A DNA stretch of 5,682 bases, taken from assembly GCA_012799265.1 (NCBI GenBank), contig JAAZLP010000206.1, forward strand, positions 1 to 5,682, read 5' to 3'. The position numbers and the translations under genes are program-made. The notes beneath the pieces were generated by a model. That model saw nothing but the letters and a program-made list of their open reading frames with translations. It searched no databases and had not been told where the DNA came from. The stretch comes from Phyllobacteriaceae bacterium. GTDB taxonomy: Bacteria; Pseudomonadota; Alphaproteobacteria; Rhizobiales; Devosiaceae. Below, piece by piece: positions 1 through 5,682 of this stretch. Every line of letters starts with the position of its first letter. Position 1 is the first letter of the stretch.

Positions 1-63
1 ATACAATTGGAATGGATGGGTTAAGTTGTGGGTGATTCAAGGGCCATAGGGTGGAACGGGGGC

Positions 64-70
64 AGGAGGT
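64..70 (+). promoter_or_regulatory. Strong ribosome binding site for the small ORF at 75
   Basis: AGGAGGT lies five bases upstream of the ATG at 75 and is a near-perfect Shine-Dalgarno sequence. It decides the start. An in-frame upstream start at 51 would place this site inside the coding region and has no comparable site of its own. Confidence 0.8.
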
Positions 71-74
71 CAAA

Positions 75-314
75 ATGAAGTATCGACAGATCCGCTCTCT
101 TCTACAAGCAGCCAGCAGTCTTTTGGACGAGCGTGACGGGATCGACCGTCAACTTGCCCATATCTTGGATCAGATCGCCGAAACGGTGCAGCGCATTGAT
201 GGCATGTCCAAGGGGTCCGCCAACGTAATCCAGTTTCCCGTCAACGGTCAGAGCCACGCTATTGTGTCGAAAGGGAAACCCGAATTTGGTTCCAACCACC
301 GAGCCCTAGAATAA
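75..314 (+). CDS. Small hypothetical protein with predicted helical/coiled-coil N-terminus (79 aa)
   Basis: I do not recognise a family. The ATG at 75 follows an excellent ribosome binding site, and the frame ends at TAA 312-314. Residues about 1-45 are rich in Leu, Ile, Ala, Gln, Asp and Arg with heptad-like spacing of hydrophobics (IRSLLQAASSLL, then QLAHILDQIAETVQRI), which suggests an amphipathic helix pair or a short coiled coil. The remaining 34 residues look less ordered and contain NVIQFP and a Lys/Gly-rich stretch. There is no signal peptide, membrane segment or cysteine motif. The gene lies 76 bases upstream of the large c-di-GMP enzyme on the same strand. A role as a small partner or regulator of that enzyme is possible, but position is the only support. 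The strong ribosome site and the absence of internal breaks argue that it is real. Confidence 0.65.
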   Translation: MKYRQIRSLLQAASSLLDERDGIDRQLAHILDQIAETVQRIDGMSKGSANVIQFPVNGQSHAIVSKGKPEFGSNHRALE

Positions 315-338
315 AAAGTGATCCTAGAGCATGCTTTC

Positions 339-367
339 AACTGTTAAGTGGGGTCAGTCCCAGTTTT
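339..367 (+). other. Short inverted-repeat sequence before the c-di-GMP gene; weak terminator or possible insertion-sequence end
   Basis: AACTG (339-343) can pair with CAGTT (361-365). Alternatively TGGG (349-352) can pair with CCCA (359-362) around a six-base loop, followed by GTTTT. Either reading could be a weak Rho-independent terminator for the small gene. The stretch GTGGGGTCAGTCCCAGTTTT also resembles, from memory, the style of some insertion-sequence ends. There is no transposase here, so this is only a possibility. The stems are short and the pairing options are mutually exclusive. Confidence 0.25.
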
Positions 368-390
368 AGTTCACCTTCTTGCAGCTCGAC

Positions 391-2925
391 ATGAACGACA
401 GTCGACTTTTTGAGACTCTTACGCTTGCCGTGCCGGGCCTGGTATGGGTCTGCGATACGCTGGGCCATGTTGAGTTTAACAACGCGCAGTGGTCCGAGTT
501 CACCGGCTTGCCTCAAGAGGCTGGACTAGGGTTGGGGTGGCTTGACAGCATTCACCCAGCTGACGCTGCCGCGTTTCGGGCGCAGCTGCCCATGCTTCCG
601 GATACCTTCGAGAATGTTCAAGCGGAAATGCGCGTTCGACGGTATGATGGCGTGTATCACCGTCACCTCTTGAACGTTCGTCATGTCGGCGATGGCAAGT
701 GGGTGGGCTGCGCGATCGACGCGCATGAATTGCTGACCGCAGAACTAAGAGATGCGACCCAAGGCAAGATCCTCGAGATGGTTATTGCCGGTGTCGCGCT
801 TCCGCATCTGCTTGCAGAGCTGTGCAAAGCTGCGGAGCGCCAGATACCCGGTGCCACCTGCAGTATCTTGCTGGTGGAGGCAGTCAGCGGTAGGTTCACT
901 GCAGGCTACGCGCCAAACTTGCCTGAAGAATTGATGGCCGCGGTCCCGAACATCAAGGTCGGAAAAGGTGTGGGTTCCTGTGGCACCGCTGCCTTTGAGA
1001 AACGCGATGTGATCAGTACCGATATTGCCAGTGATCCGCTCTGGGACAGCTGGCGGCAGTTGGTCTTGCCTTTGGGTTTTCAAGCTTGTTGGTCAAAGCC
1101 GGTTTTCGCTGCCAATGGCGATGTCATCGCTTCTTTTGGGTTCTATTTTCGCGATAAGCGAGGTCCCAGCCCTGCAGAACTTCGGGAATTAACACGACTT
1201 CGCGGACTGGCATCTCTGGCAATCGAACGCGCACGCATGTTTGAAGCTCTGCGAGAAAGCGAAGAACACTACCGCCATACCGTCGAGCAAAACCCGCAGA
1301 TACCGTGGACCGCTGATCCACGGGGACAAATCCTTAGCGTGTCATCACGTTGGGAAGAGATGACAGGCATTTCTCAGACCGATGCTTTGGGAAACGGATG
1401 GCTTCAGGCGCTCCACCCCGACGATGTCGCGCCAACTGTTGAGAGATGGGCGGAAGGACAAGCGAGCGGGGAACCCGTGGACTTAGTCTATCGAATACGC
1501 CTCAGCACAGGCCAATATCGGTGGGCACGGGCCAGAGCAACCGCACGCCGAGATGGGCTTGGCACGATCATTAAGTGGTACGGCACCGTTGAAGATATCC
1601 ATGAACACCATCTGGCTGCAGAAAAGCTCAGACGTCAGGTCTATGAAGATGACCTGACGGGCTTGCCCAACCGGCGTCGATTTGTCGAGGAGCTCAGGCG
1701 CCGCTTGGCCTCTGGATATGAGCCCATCGGCTTGATGATCCTGGACATGGACGACTTCAAACTTGTCAATGATCGGTATGGGCACCTCACTGGCGATGGT
1801 ATCCTACGCTTGTTCTCGCGCTATCTCGAACAGATCGTTAGGCGTGATGAGTTTATAGCACGTCTAGGTGGCGATGAATTTGCCGTCATCTGTCGTCATA
1901 TTTCTGATGATAGCTGCCTGGTCGAGCGGGCGCAGTCTATCGAAGCCAAACTCGATGCATCCCTCAAGGCCAATAAAAAAACTCGATCACTACGGCCAAG
2001 TATAGGCTGCGCGCTCGGCCAGCCGGGGGAGAACCCCGATGAAGTCTTCAAGCGCGCCGACCTCGCTCTTTACGCAGCCAAATCCGCAGGAAAAGGCACT
2101 GTTCAGCTGTTCAACCCTGCCATCCGAAATGCGGCGTCGAAACGTAGCAGAGCTTTGGAGCTCGCCAGAAACGCGGTGCGGGAAGACTGGATTGAACCCT
2201 ACTACCAGCCGATACTTAGCCTGGACGGTCGGGGCCTTCGCGGCTTCGAGGCGCTGCTGCGCATCAATCACCCAGAAGACGGCCTTTTATCCCCGAGCGT
2301 TATTAACGCAGCCTTCGATGACCCCCGTCTGGCGGACAGCATCGGTCTCCGCATGGCTCAAATGGTCATTGAAAACATTGGGTCCTGTGCTGCCGAAGGC
2401 CTTGACTTCGGGCAAGTCTCAATCAACTTGGCGACAGAAAATCTCATCAATGCAGCCTTCGTGACCAATGTTCTCGGCTTGCTGGATCAACAAGCCTTGC
2501 CCCACAGCGCTATCAAGCTTGAAATCACCGAGCAGGTTCTTATGGATGAGGTTGGTGAATCAGTTGTCGAGAATCTCGCACGACTGCGAGAAAGCGGAGT
2601 TGGCATTTCCTTGGACGACTTCGGCACCGGGTACGCCTCTCTGATTCACCTGCAGTCCTTGCCTGTCGATGAGATAAAGATCGACCGGTCGTTTGTGTCC
2701 AGGCTTGGAACAAACACGAATAAAGGCGAAATTGTCAGGGCAATGCTTGGGCTGGCTAAGGCGCTCAATCTCACCACAGTTGCCGAAGGCATCGAGGCGG
2801 AGGTCGAAGCGCGAGTACTCGCTGAATGGGGCTGTGACTACGGCCAAGGCTATTTGTTCGGGAAGCCGATGAGCTTTAAAGCGGCCGCGGAATATGTGCG
2901 CGTTAAGGCAGGGCAACTAATCTAG
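391..2925 (+). CDS. PAS-GAF-PAS-GGDEF-EAL protein: predicted bifunctional diguanylate cyclase / c-di-GMP phosphodiesterase
   Basis: This is a cytoplasmic sensor enzyme of c-di-GMP turnover. Numbered from the ATG at 391 (844 aa), the domains are PAS about 8-113, GAF about 124-282 (with GVGSCGTAAF), PAS about 290-405, GGDEF about 417-575 and EAL about 590-840. The synthase motif is intact: GGDEF at 493-497, with the upstream metal and nucleotide residues in DMDDFK and NDRYGH. The EAL domain keeps its usual catalytic set: EAL at 620-622, Asn679, Glu711 and Glu714 (EITE), Asp742-Asp743 in DDFGTG, Lys763, Glu799 (AEGIE) and Gln819. Hydrolysis of c-di-GMP to pGpG is therefore expected. GGDEF may be active or may act as a GTP-binding regulator, as in other composite proteins. 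The inhibitory I-site reads RRDE (484-487) instead of RxxD. No membrane segments are seen. The start is uncertain: an in-frame TAG lies at 367-369, and the choices are TTG 379 or ATG 391. Neither has a clear ribosome site, so ATG is preferred. Confidence 0.93.
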   Translation: MNDSRLFETLTLAVPGLVWVCDTLGHVEFNNAQWSEFTGLPQEAGLGLGWLDSIHPADAAAFRAQLPMLPDTFENVQAEMRVRRYDGVYHRHLLNVRHVGDGKWVGCAIDAHELLTAELRDATQGKILEMVIAGVALPHLLAELCKAAERQIPGATCSILLVEAVSGRFTAGYAPNLPEELMAAVPNIKVGKGVGSCGTAAFEKRDVISTDIASDPLWDSWRQLVLPLGFQACWSKPVFAANGDVIASFGFYFRDKRGPSPAELRELTRLRGLASLAIERARMFEALRESEEHYRHTVEQNPQIPWTADPRGQILSVSSRWEEMTGISQTDALGNGWLQALHPDDVAPTVERWAEGQASGEPVDLVYRIRLSTGQYRWARARATARRDGLGTIIKWYGTVEDIHEHHLAAEKLRRQVYEDDLTGLPNRRRFVEELRRRLASGYEPIGLMILDMDDFKLVNDRYGHLTGDGILRLFSRYLEQIVRRDEFIARLGGDEFAVICRHISDDSCLVERAQSIEAKLDASLKANKKTRSLRPSIGCALGQPGENPDEVFKRADLALYAAKSAGKGTVQLFNPAIRNAASKRSRALELARNAVREDWIEPYYQPILSLDGRGLRGFEALLRINHPEDGLLSPSVINAAFDDPRLADSIGLRMAQMVIENIGSCAAEGLDFGQVSINLATENLINAAFVTNVLGLLDQQALPHSAIKLEITEQVLMDEVGESVVENLARLRESGVGISLDDFGTGYASLIHLQSLPVDEIKIDRSFVSRLGTNTNKGEIVRAMLGLAKALNLTTVAEGIEAEVEARVLAEWGCDYGQGYLFGKPMSFKAAAEYVRVKAGQLI

Positions 2926-2997
2926 CTCCCGATAACTCAGCGCATCCAGAGGTTGGATTCCTGCATTTCCAGTTGCGTGACGTTATAGTGGGTTTTT

Positions 2998-3004
2998 GGG
3001 GGGG
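2998..3004 (+). promoter_or_regulatory. G-run acting as probable ribosome binding site for the second GGDEF gene
   Basis: A run of seven G residues ends four bases before the ATG at 3009. It is the best anti-16S pairing near the start. The alternative ATG at 3021 has TGGAGG (3013-3018) only two bases upstream, which is too close for efficient use. An upstream TTG at 2973 has no purine-rich site. Confidence 0.45.
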
Positions 3005-3008
3005 CTAT

Positions 3009-4331
3009 ATGGTGGAGGCAATGACAAAGGTAGCAGCCGCTTCAGAAGATGCTGGAACGTTCCTGTTCGGCCGAAGCTATAATATTCTGCGCAAGATCGT
3101 CGATCGGGCCGCCATTGGCATGGCCGTGACGGGTATGGACGGCGTCGTGGTCTACACCAACAACGCCTTCGAGCGCGAGTTCATGCTCGACCGGTCTGCC
3201 TCCGCATCTATGCTTCACGGGTTCTTCGATCCCATGGATGCCGACGTAGTCTCGGCTCTTTCGGACGTCTTCGCTGGGCGAAGTGAAAGTTACGAGGGAG
3301 AACACCTGTGCCGAGGACGAAGTGGCACGATGATTTGGGCCCTGATCGCAGTGTCGGTGCTGAAATCTGAAGCTACTGGGGACCCTTTATATGTGATAAT
3401 TCAGGCCGGTAGCATAGATCGTCGTAAGCAGGTGGAACATGCGCTCGCCGAGAGCGAGAGCCGTTGGCATTTCGCGCTAGAGGCTGCCCGGCAGGGGGTC
3501 TGGGATCACAGCGCGCGGACTGGACGCATGTTCTACTCACCGATGTGGCGCATCATGCGCGGCATCTCGCTCGATGAGGTCGTCGATGATGACCAGGAAG
3601 CATGGCTACAGCGCGTGCATCCCGATGATCGGGATCGCATTAGGCCGAGCGTTACGCGTCAAAATAAGGGGGAGCAGGGGTACGACATTCTGGAATACCG
3701 TGAGCGCCATCGTGACGGACACTACATTTGGATTCTCAGTCGCGGCAAACCAGTCGAGTGGGACGAAGATGGCAATGTCTTGCGCACGGTCGGAACCGAT
3801 ACTGACATCACACATCTCAAGGAGATTGAAGCTCGCCTTGCGCACGCCGCATCTCACGACAGCTTGACCCAGCTCGCCAATAGGCCATCGTTCCAGACTT
3901 CCGTGGAGACAGCCCTCGCTGGTCCCGCGAGCAGTTATCTAATGTTTCTTGATCTCGACCACTTCAAGCCCATTAACGATGCCCTGGGTCATGCCGCAGG
4001 CGACCACGTGCTGGTCGAAGTGGCGCGTGTTCTGCGCCAACACATTTTGCCGAAAGGCGCTGCTGCCCGTATCGGAGGCGATGAATTCGCCGTTCTCCTC
4101 TACCATCCGGATAAGACCAAGGTCTATGAGATAGCACAGACCGTTTCCGATGCGATCCGCTCCATCACAGTCGGGCATTTACCGGTCGGTGACTTGCCGA
4201 CATTTGGTGTCAGCGTCGGTATCGTTAGCCTTTCGTCCGGAATGGATTTCGGCACTGCCCTAGCCCGCGCGGATGCCGCGTGCTATGCGGCCAAGAGAGC
4301 CGGACGTGGTCGCATTGTTATGCTAGATTGA
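3009..4331 (+). CDS. PAS-PAS-GGDEF protein: predicted diguanylate cyclase
   Basis: The predicted reaction is 2 GTP to c-di-GMP in the cytoplasm, gated by PAS sensing. Numbered from ATG 3009 (440 aa), a first PAS spans about 25-140 (AAIGMAVTGMDGVVVYTNNA at its start). A second, PAS_3-like domain with its PAC tail spans about 150-272 (GVWDHSARTGRMFYSP, VHPDDRDRI, RTVGTDTDITHLKEIE). GGDEF fills 284-440. The catalytic GGDEF is at 356-360, with DLDHFKPINDALGH upstream for metal and GTP binding, so synthase activity is likely. The position of the inhibitory RxxD site reads LPKG, so canonical product inhibition should be absent. No EAL domain, signal peptide or membrane helix is present. The gene begins 83 bases after the bifunctional enzyme on the same strand, and co-transcription is plausible. 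It ends at TGA 4329-4331. Start 3021 would remove only four residues, and TTG 2973 would add twelve without a ribosome site. Confidence 0.9.
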   Translation: MVEAMTKVAAASEDAGTFLFGRSYNILRKIVDRAAIGMAVTGMDGVVVYTNNAFEREFMLDRSASASMLHGFFDPMDADVVSALSDVFAGRSESYEGEHLCRGRSGTMIWALIAVSVLKSEATGDPLYVIIQAGSIDRRKQVEHALAESESRWHFALEAARQGVWDHSARTGRMFYSPMWRIMRGISLDEVVDDDQEAWLQRVHPDDRDRIRPSVTRQNKGEQGYDILEYRERHRDGHYIWILSRGKPVEWDEDGNVLRTVGTDTDITHLKEIEARLAHAASHDSLTQLANRPSFQTSVETALAGPASSYLMFLDLDHFKPINDALGHAAGDHVLVEVARVLRQHILPKGAAARIGGDEFAVLLYHPDKTKVYEIAQTVSDAIRSITVGHLPVGDLPTFGVSVGIVSLSSGMDFGTALARADAACYAAKRAGRGRIVMLD

Positions 4332-4383
4332 TTAAAAATAGCGTCCCTATCCGCGGTGGCTTGAGTGAGCCAACCTTCCTGCG

Positions 4384-4393
4384 ACCGGCCGGT
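4384..4393. repeat. Perfect 10-bp palindrome ACCGGCCGGT
   Basis: This self-complementary decamer lies between the diguanylate cyclase and the ATPase remnant. With no loop it is a poor terminator. It could be an operator half-site pair or chance in GC-rich DNA. It falls inside the questionable leader of the remnant (between GTG 4365 and ATG 4416), which slightly favours a non-coding leader there. Confidence 0.2.
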
Positions 4394-4825
4394 GACCACG
4401 CGCAGTCACAGAGGAATGAAACTCTCGCCGCAGCCACTGCACGACCGGCTAGACACAGCCCTGCTGATCATCGCCCTTGCAGGATTGGCCAGCGGATTGG
4501 CGCTGATGCTGGCCGGGCAGGCTCAACTGGCCGCTCTGACCTGCTCTGCCGGCGCAATTCCCATCCTTTCCACACTGCCGGCGGAAATTGTGCGGAGTCT
4601 TGCGAAGGGCGAGGTCGGCCTCGACATCGTGGCCGCTCTATCGATGTCTTTTGCGCTGCTCTTCGGGTAAACACTGGCAGCAGCCTTTGTTGCCCTGATG
4701 TATTGCGGGGACTTTCCTTGAGAGTTCTTCCGAGGGCCGCTGGTACAGGAAGCGATCGACGTGGCGGTCATTTTGAGTGCGTTGCGGGCGCCGCGTATCA
4801 CGCCCCGGCGATCCGCCTTGCCAAG

Positions 4826-4830
4826 AGGAG
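4826..4830 (+). promoter_or_regulatory. Ribosome binding site for the cytochrome gene
   Basis: AGGAG within AAGAGGAGAA lies ten bases upstream of ATG 4841, inside the last codons of the ATPase remnant. This supports a start at 4841 and suggests that the pair was once a tightly coupled operon. Confidence 0.55.
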
Positions 4831-4840
4831 AACCCTGATT

Positions 4841-5170
4841 ATGTGGTTTTTGCTGCGCACCACGCTAGTGGTGGCCATGGGTAGTGTCGCCGGCGCGGGC
4901 CCAGGCGCCGCCCAGCCATATGACCCCGTTGCAATGGGGGAGGAGCTGGTGCGCATGTACTGCGCCGACTGCTATGCGATCAAGGCCACCGGCCAGAGCC
5001 CGTTTCCGCCGGCGCCGTCGCTTCGGGAGCTGCAGTTTCGCTACAATGTGGAATTGCTGGCCGAGGCGCTGGTCGAAGGCCTGACGGCACATCCGGACAT
5101 GCCCGAATTTGAATTCGACCCCGAGCAAGCCGCCGCCATCATCGCCTATCTTAAGTCTTTCGAACACTGA
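4841..5170 (+). CDS. Small exported class I-like cytochrome c with altered heme motif CADCY (109 aa)
   Basis: A signal peptide is visible: a short N-terminus with Arg6, a hydrophobic stretch through about residue 20 and a likely cleavage near GAAQ (22-25). The mature protein would be periplasmic. The heme-attachment site is Cys41-Ala-Asp-Cys44-Tyr45. Family members have CxxCH here, so the proximal histidine ligand is replaced by tyrosine (codon TAT at 4973-4975). The distal ligand Met87 (HPDMPEF) and the closing helix (EQAAAIIAYLKSFEH) are conserved, and the size fits small c-type cytochromes. The start is set by ATG 4841, its ribosome site, the signal peptide and the TGATTATG junction with the ATPase remnant. 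The frame also stays open upstream to about 4280, but that part is not cytochrome. Heme attachment by the standard Ccm system, which recognises CxxCH, is doubtful. The gene may be an early pseudogene, a variant with a new ligand, or carry a sequencing error. Confidence 0.75.
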   Translation: MWFLLRTTLVVAMGSVAGAGPGAAQPYDPVAMGEELVRMYCADCYAIKATGQSPFPPAPSLRELQFRYNVELLAEALVEGLTAHPDMPEFEFDPEQAAAIIAYLKSFEH

Positions 5171-5171
5171 G

Positions 5172-5191
5172 GGGCACGTCGCCCTTGTTTT
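5172..5191 (+). terminator. Weak hairpin plus T-tract after the cytochrome gene
   Basis: GGGC (5172-5175) pairs with GCCC (5181-5184) around a five-base loop, followed by TTGTTTT. It sits immediately after the cytochrome stop codon, as expected for a terminator. The four-base-pair stem is short and the T-tract is interrupted, so efficiency is doubtful. Confidence 0.35.
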
Positions 5192-5224
5192 ACGACCAAT
5201 AGCATGCAGCATACCGTTGTCGTT

Positions 5225-5682
5225 CTAAGCGAGTTCAACTTGCTCGCGGGTATATCCGGGTCTCTCTTCGTGCTCTTCCAGCCCGCTGACCTCACTGCCT
5301 GTTTCGAGATAGAGCCCCTCCGCAAGACTTGGCACCGCCTTATCGATCATGCCCAGGGTCTTTGCAGCCTCGAAGACGCTGTTGAGGTTGGAAAGATGCT
5401 TGTTGACCGTTTTTGGCGACACACGCGTGTAGTCTGGCCCCTTGGCGCGTGCCTCAACGATGACCTGCAGGATCCCCTTTTCCTGCTCGGCCTTGGATCG
5501 CCAGTACACCTTCGGGATGTCGATCAGCATGCTGCGGTATTCAGCCATGTGCTGCCGGGAGTAGCCCCGGATATCGACGTCACCACAGATTTGCAGCCAT
5601 AGGCGCAGAGACGGGCCAAGATTGATGACCGCATCCGGGCCAACTTGTTTCGACTTTATCCGCTCGCCAACCAGGTATGGCG
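5225..5682 (-). pseudogene. Truncated tyrosine-type site-specific integrase (N-terminal arm and core-binding part only; runs off the right edge)
   Basis: Read leftward from the window edge, the frame is open for 151 codons and ends at TAG (5227-5225). Methionine at 5548 is internal, because coding similarity continues upstream of it (for example PYLVGERIKSKQVG at the edge and RLWLQICGDVDIRGYSRQ just before it). The true start lies outside the window. The core-binding, SAM-like part is recognisable in SPKTVNKHLSNLNSVFEAAKT and DKAVPSLAEGLYL, then the linker EERPGYTREQVEL that normally leads into the catalytic domain. The protein stops there. The catalytic Arg, HxxR and Tyr motifs are absent, and the 54 bases up to the cytochrome gene do not continue the family. 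Intact relatives integrate phages or genomic islands, often at tRNA genes. This copy cannot recombine DNA. Truncation by a rearrangement with its boundary near 5225-5230 is likely. Family assignment is from remembered homologs. Confidence 0.75.

Larger units (their letters stand above)
4365..4838 (+). pseudogene. Heavy-metal (CadA/ZntA-like) P-type ATPase remnant with a large internal deletion
   Basis: Intact relatives export Zn, Cd or Pb through the inner membrane. The frame can begin at GTG 4365 or, more naturally, at ATG 4416. It encodes membrane helices (ALLIIALAGLASGLALMLAG; then a second around SAGAIPILSTLPAEIV) followed by GEVGLDIVAALSMSFALLFG, a recognisable segment of the family. TAA at 4668-4670 sits where Glu is usual, and TLAAAFVALMY continues in frame after it. 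A second in-frame stop is TGA 4719-4721. The family-like FLESSSEGR is read one frame over from 4714, implying loss of about two bases near 4707-4713. Then, back in the first frame, LVQEAIDVAVILSALRA (4740 on) matches the C-terminal tail of the family. The metal-site CPC, the phosphorylated Asp loop (DKTGT) and the ATP-binding region are absent, so about 500 codons are lost. The frame ends at TGA 4836-4838, two bases before the cytochrome gene. It cannot encode a working pump. Family assignment is from remembered homologs. Confidence 0.8.

Noticed and set aside
1..63. Promoter for the small gene
   Set aside because: TTGGAA and TTAAGT-like hexamers are present, but the spacing and match are too poor to call.
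51..74. Upstream start giving an 87-residue version of the small protein
   Set aside because: The AGGAGGT site lies inside this extension and points to ATG 75.
745..1083. 112-residue antisense frame within the PAS-GAF region
   Set aside because: It is a shadow of the strong + strand coding frame. It has no ribosome site or recognisable motif.
2560..2916. 118-residue antisense frame opposite the EAL domain
   Set aside because: It is a shadow frame. The opposite strand encodes conserved catalytic residues throughout.
2973..3008. TTG start adding twelve residues to the PAS-PAS-GGDEF protein
   Set aside because: There is no ribosome site before it. The added residues (MRDVIVGFWGGY) come from the G-run leader and are not typical of the family.
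2926..3008. Possible promoter or terminator between the two c-di-GMP genes
   Set aside because: I could find no convincing hairpin or -35/-10 pair. The gap is left as an unexplained 83-base spacer.
4865..5212. 115-residue antisense frame opposite the cytochrome gene
   Set aside because: The + strand frame has a signal peptide, a paired-cysteine heme motif and a Met ligand. The antisense frame has nothing comparable.
5204..5602. 132-residue + strand frame over the integrase region
   Set aside because: The - strand gives recognisable integrase core-binding sequence. The + strand product has no known features.
1..5682. CRISPR array, tRNA/rRNA, toxin-antitoxin or defence system
   Set aside because: There are no regularly spaced repeats, no tRNA-like cloverleaf and no recognisable proteins of these classes on either strand.

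Overview
The window looks like a chromosomal or island segment of an alphaproteobacterium. The evidence is its moderately high GC, a Gly/Ala/Arg-rich proteome, the style of its PAS/GGDEF proteins, and a CadA-type metal ATPase paired with a small cytochrome c. A finer placement (for example Sphingomonadales or Rhizobiales) is a guess. All intact genes read on the + strand. The only - strand gene is a broken integrase at the right edge.

Left part (1-4331): a cyclic-di-GMP signalling block. A 79-residue helical protein of unknown function (75-314) has a textbook ribosome binding site. A large PAS-GAF-PAS-GGDEF-EAL protein follows (391-2925) whose synthase and phosphodiesterase motifs are both intact. 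Next is a PAS-PAS-GGDEF diguanylate cyclase (3009-4331). No membrane segments are visible in either enzyme, so both look like cytoplasmic sensors that read small ligands, redox or light through PAS/GAF domains. Together they could make and break the same second messenger. Neither GGDEF domain has a canonical RxxD product-inhibition site.

Right part (4332-5682): a decaying segment. A CadA/ZntA-like heavy-metal P-type ATPase survives only as its N-terminal membrane part joined directly to its C-terminal tail. About 500 codons, including the whole catalytic core, are missing, and there are two in-frame stops and a probable frameshift. Two bases after its last stop begins a small exported cytochrome c whose heme motif reads CADCY instead of CxxCH, so the expected histidine ligand is lost. 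A weak hairpin follows. The - strand then carries the N-terminal part of a tyrosine integrase, stopped before its catalytic domain and running off the right edge. The picture is an active signalling locus next to the eroded edge of a mobile island.

I found no RNA genes, CRISPR array, complete insertion sequence or toxin-antitoxin pair. I see no convincing new biological system. The most unusual items are the altered heme motif, the internally deleted ATPase, and the pairing of two I-site-less GGDEF proteins with a small coiled-coil protein.
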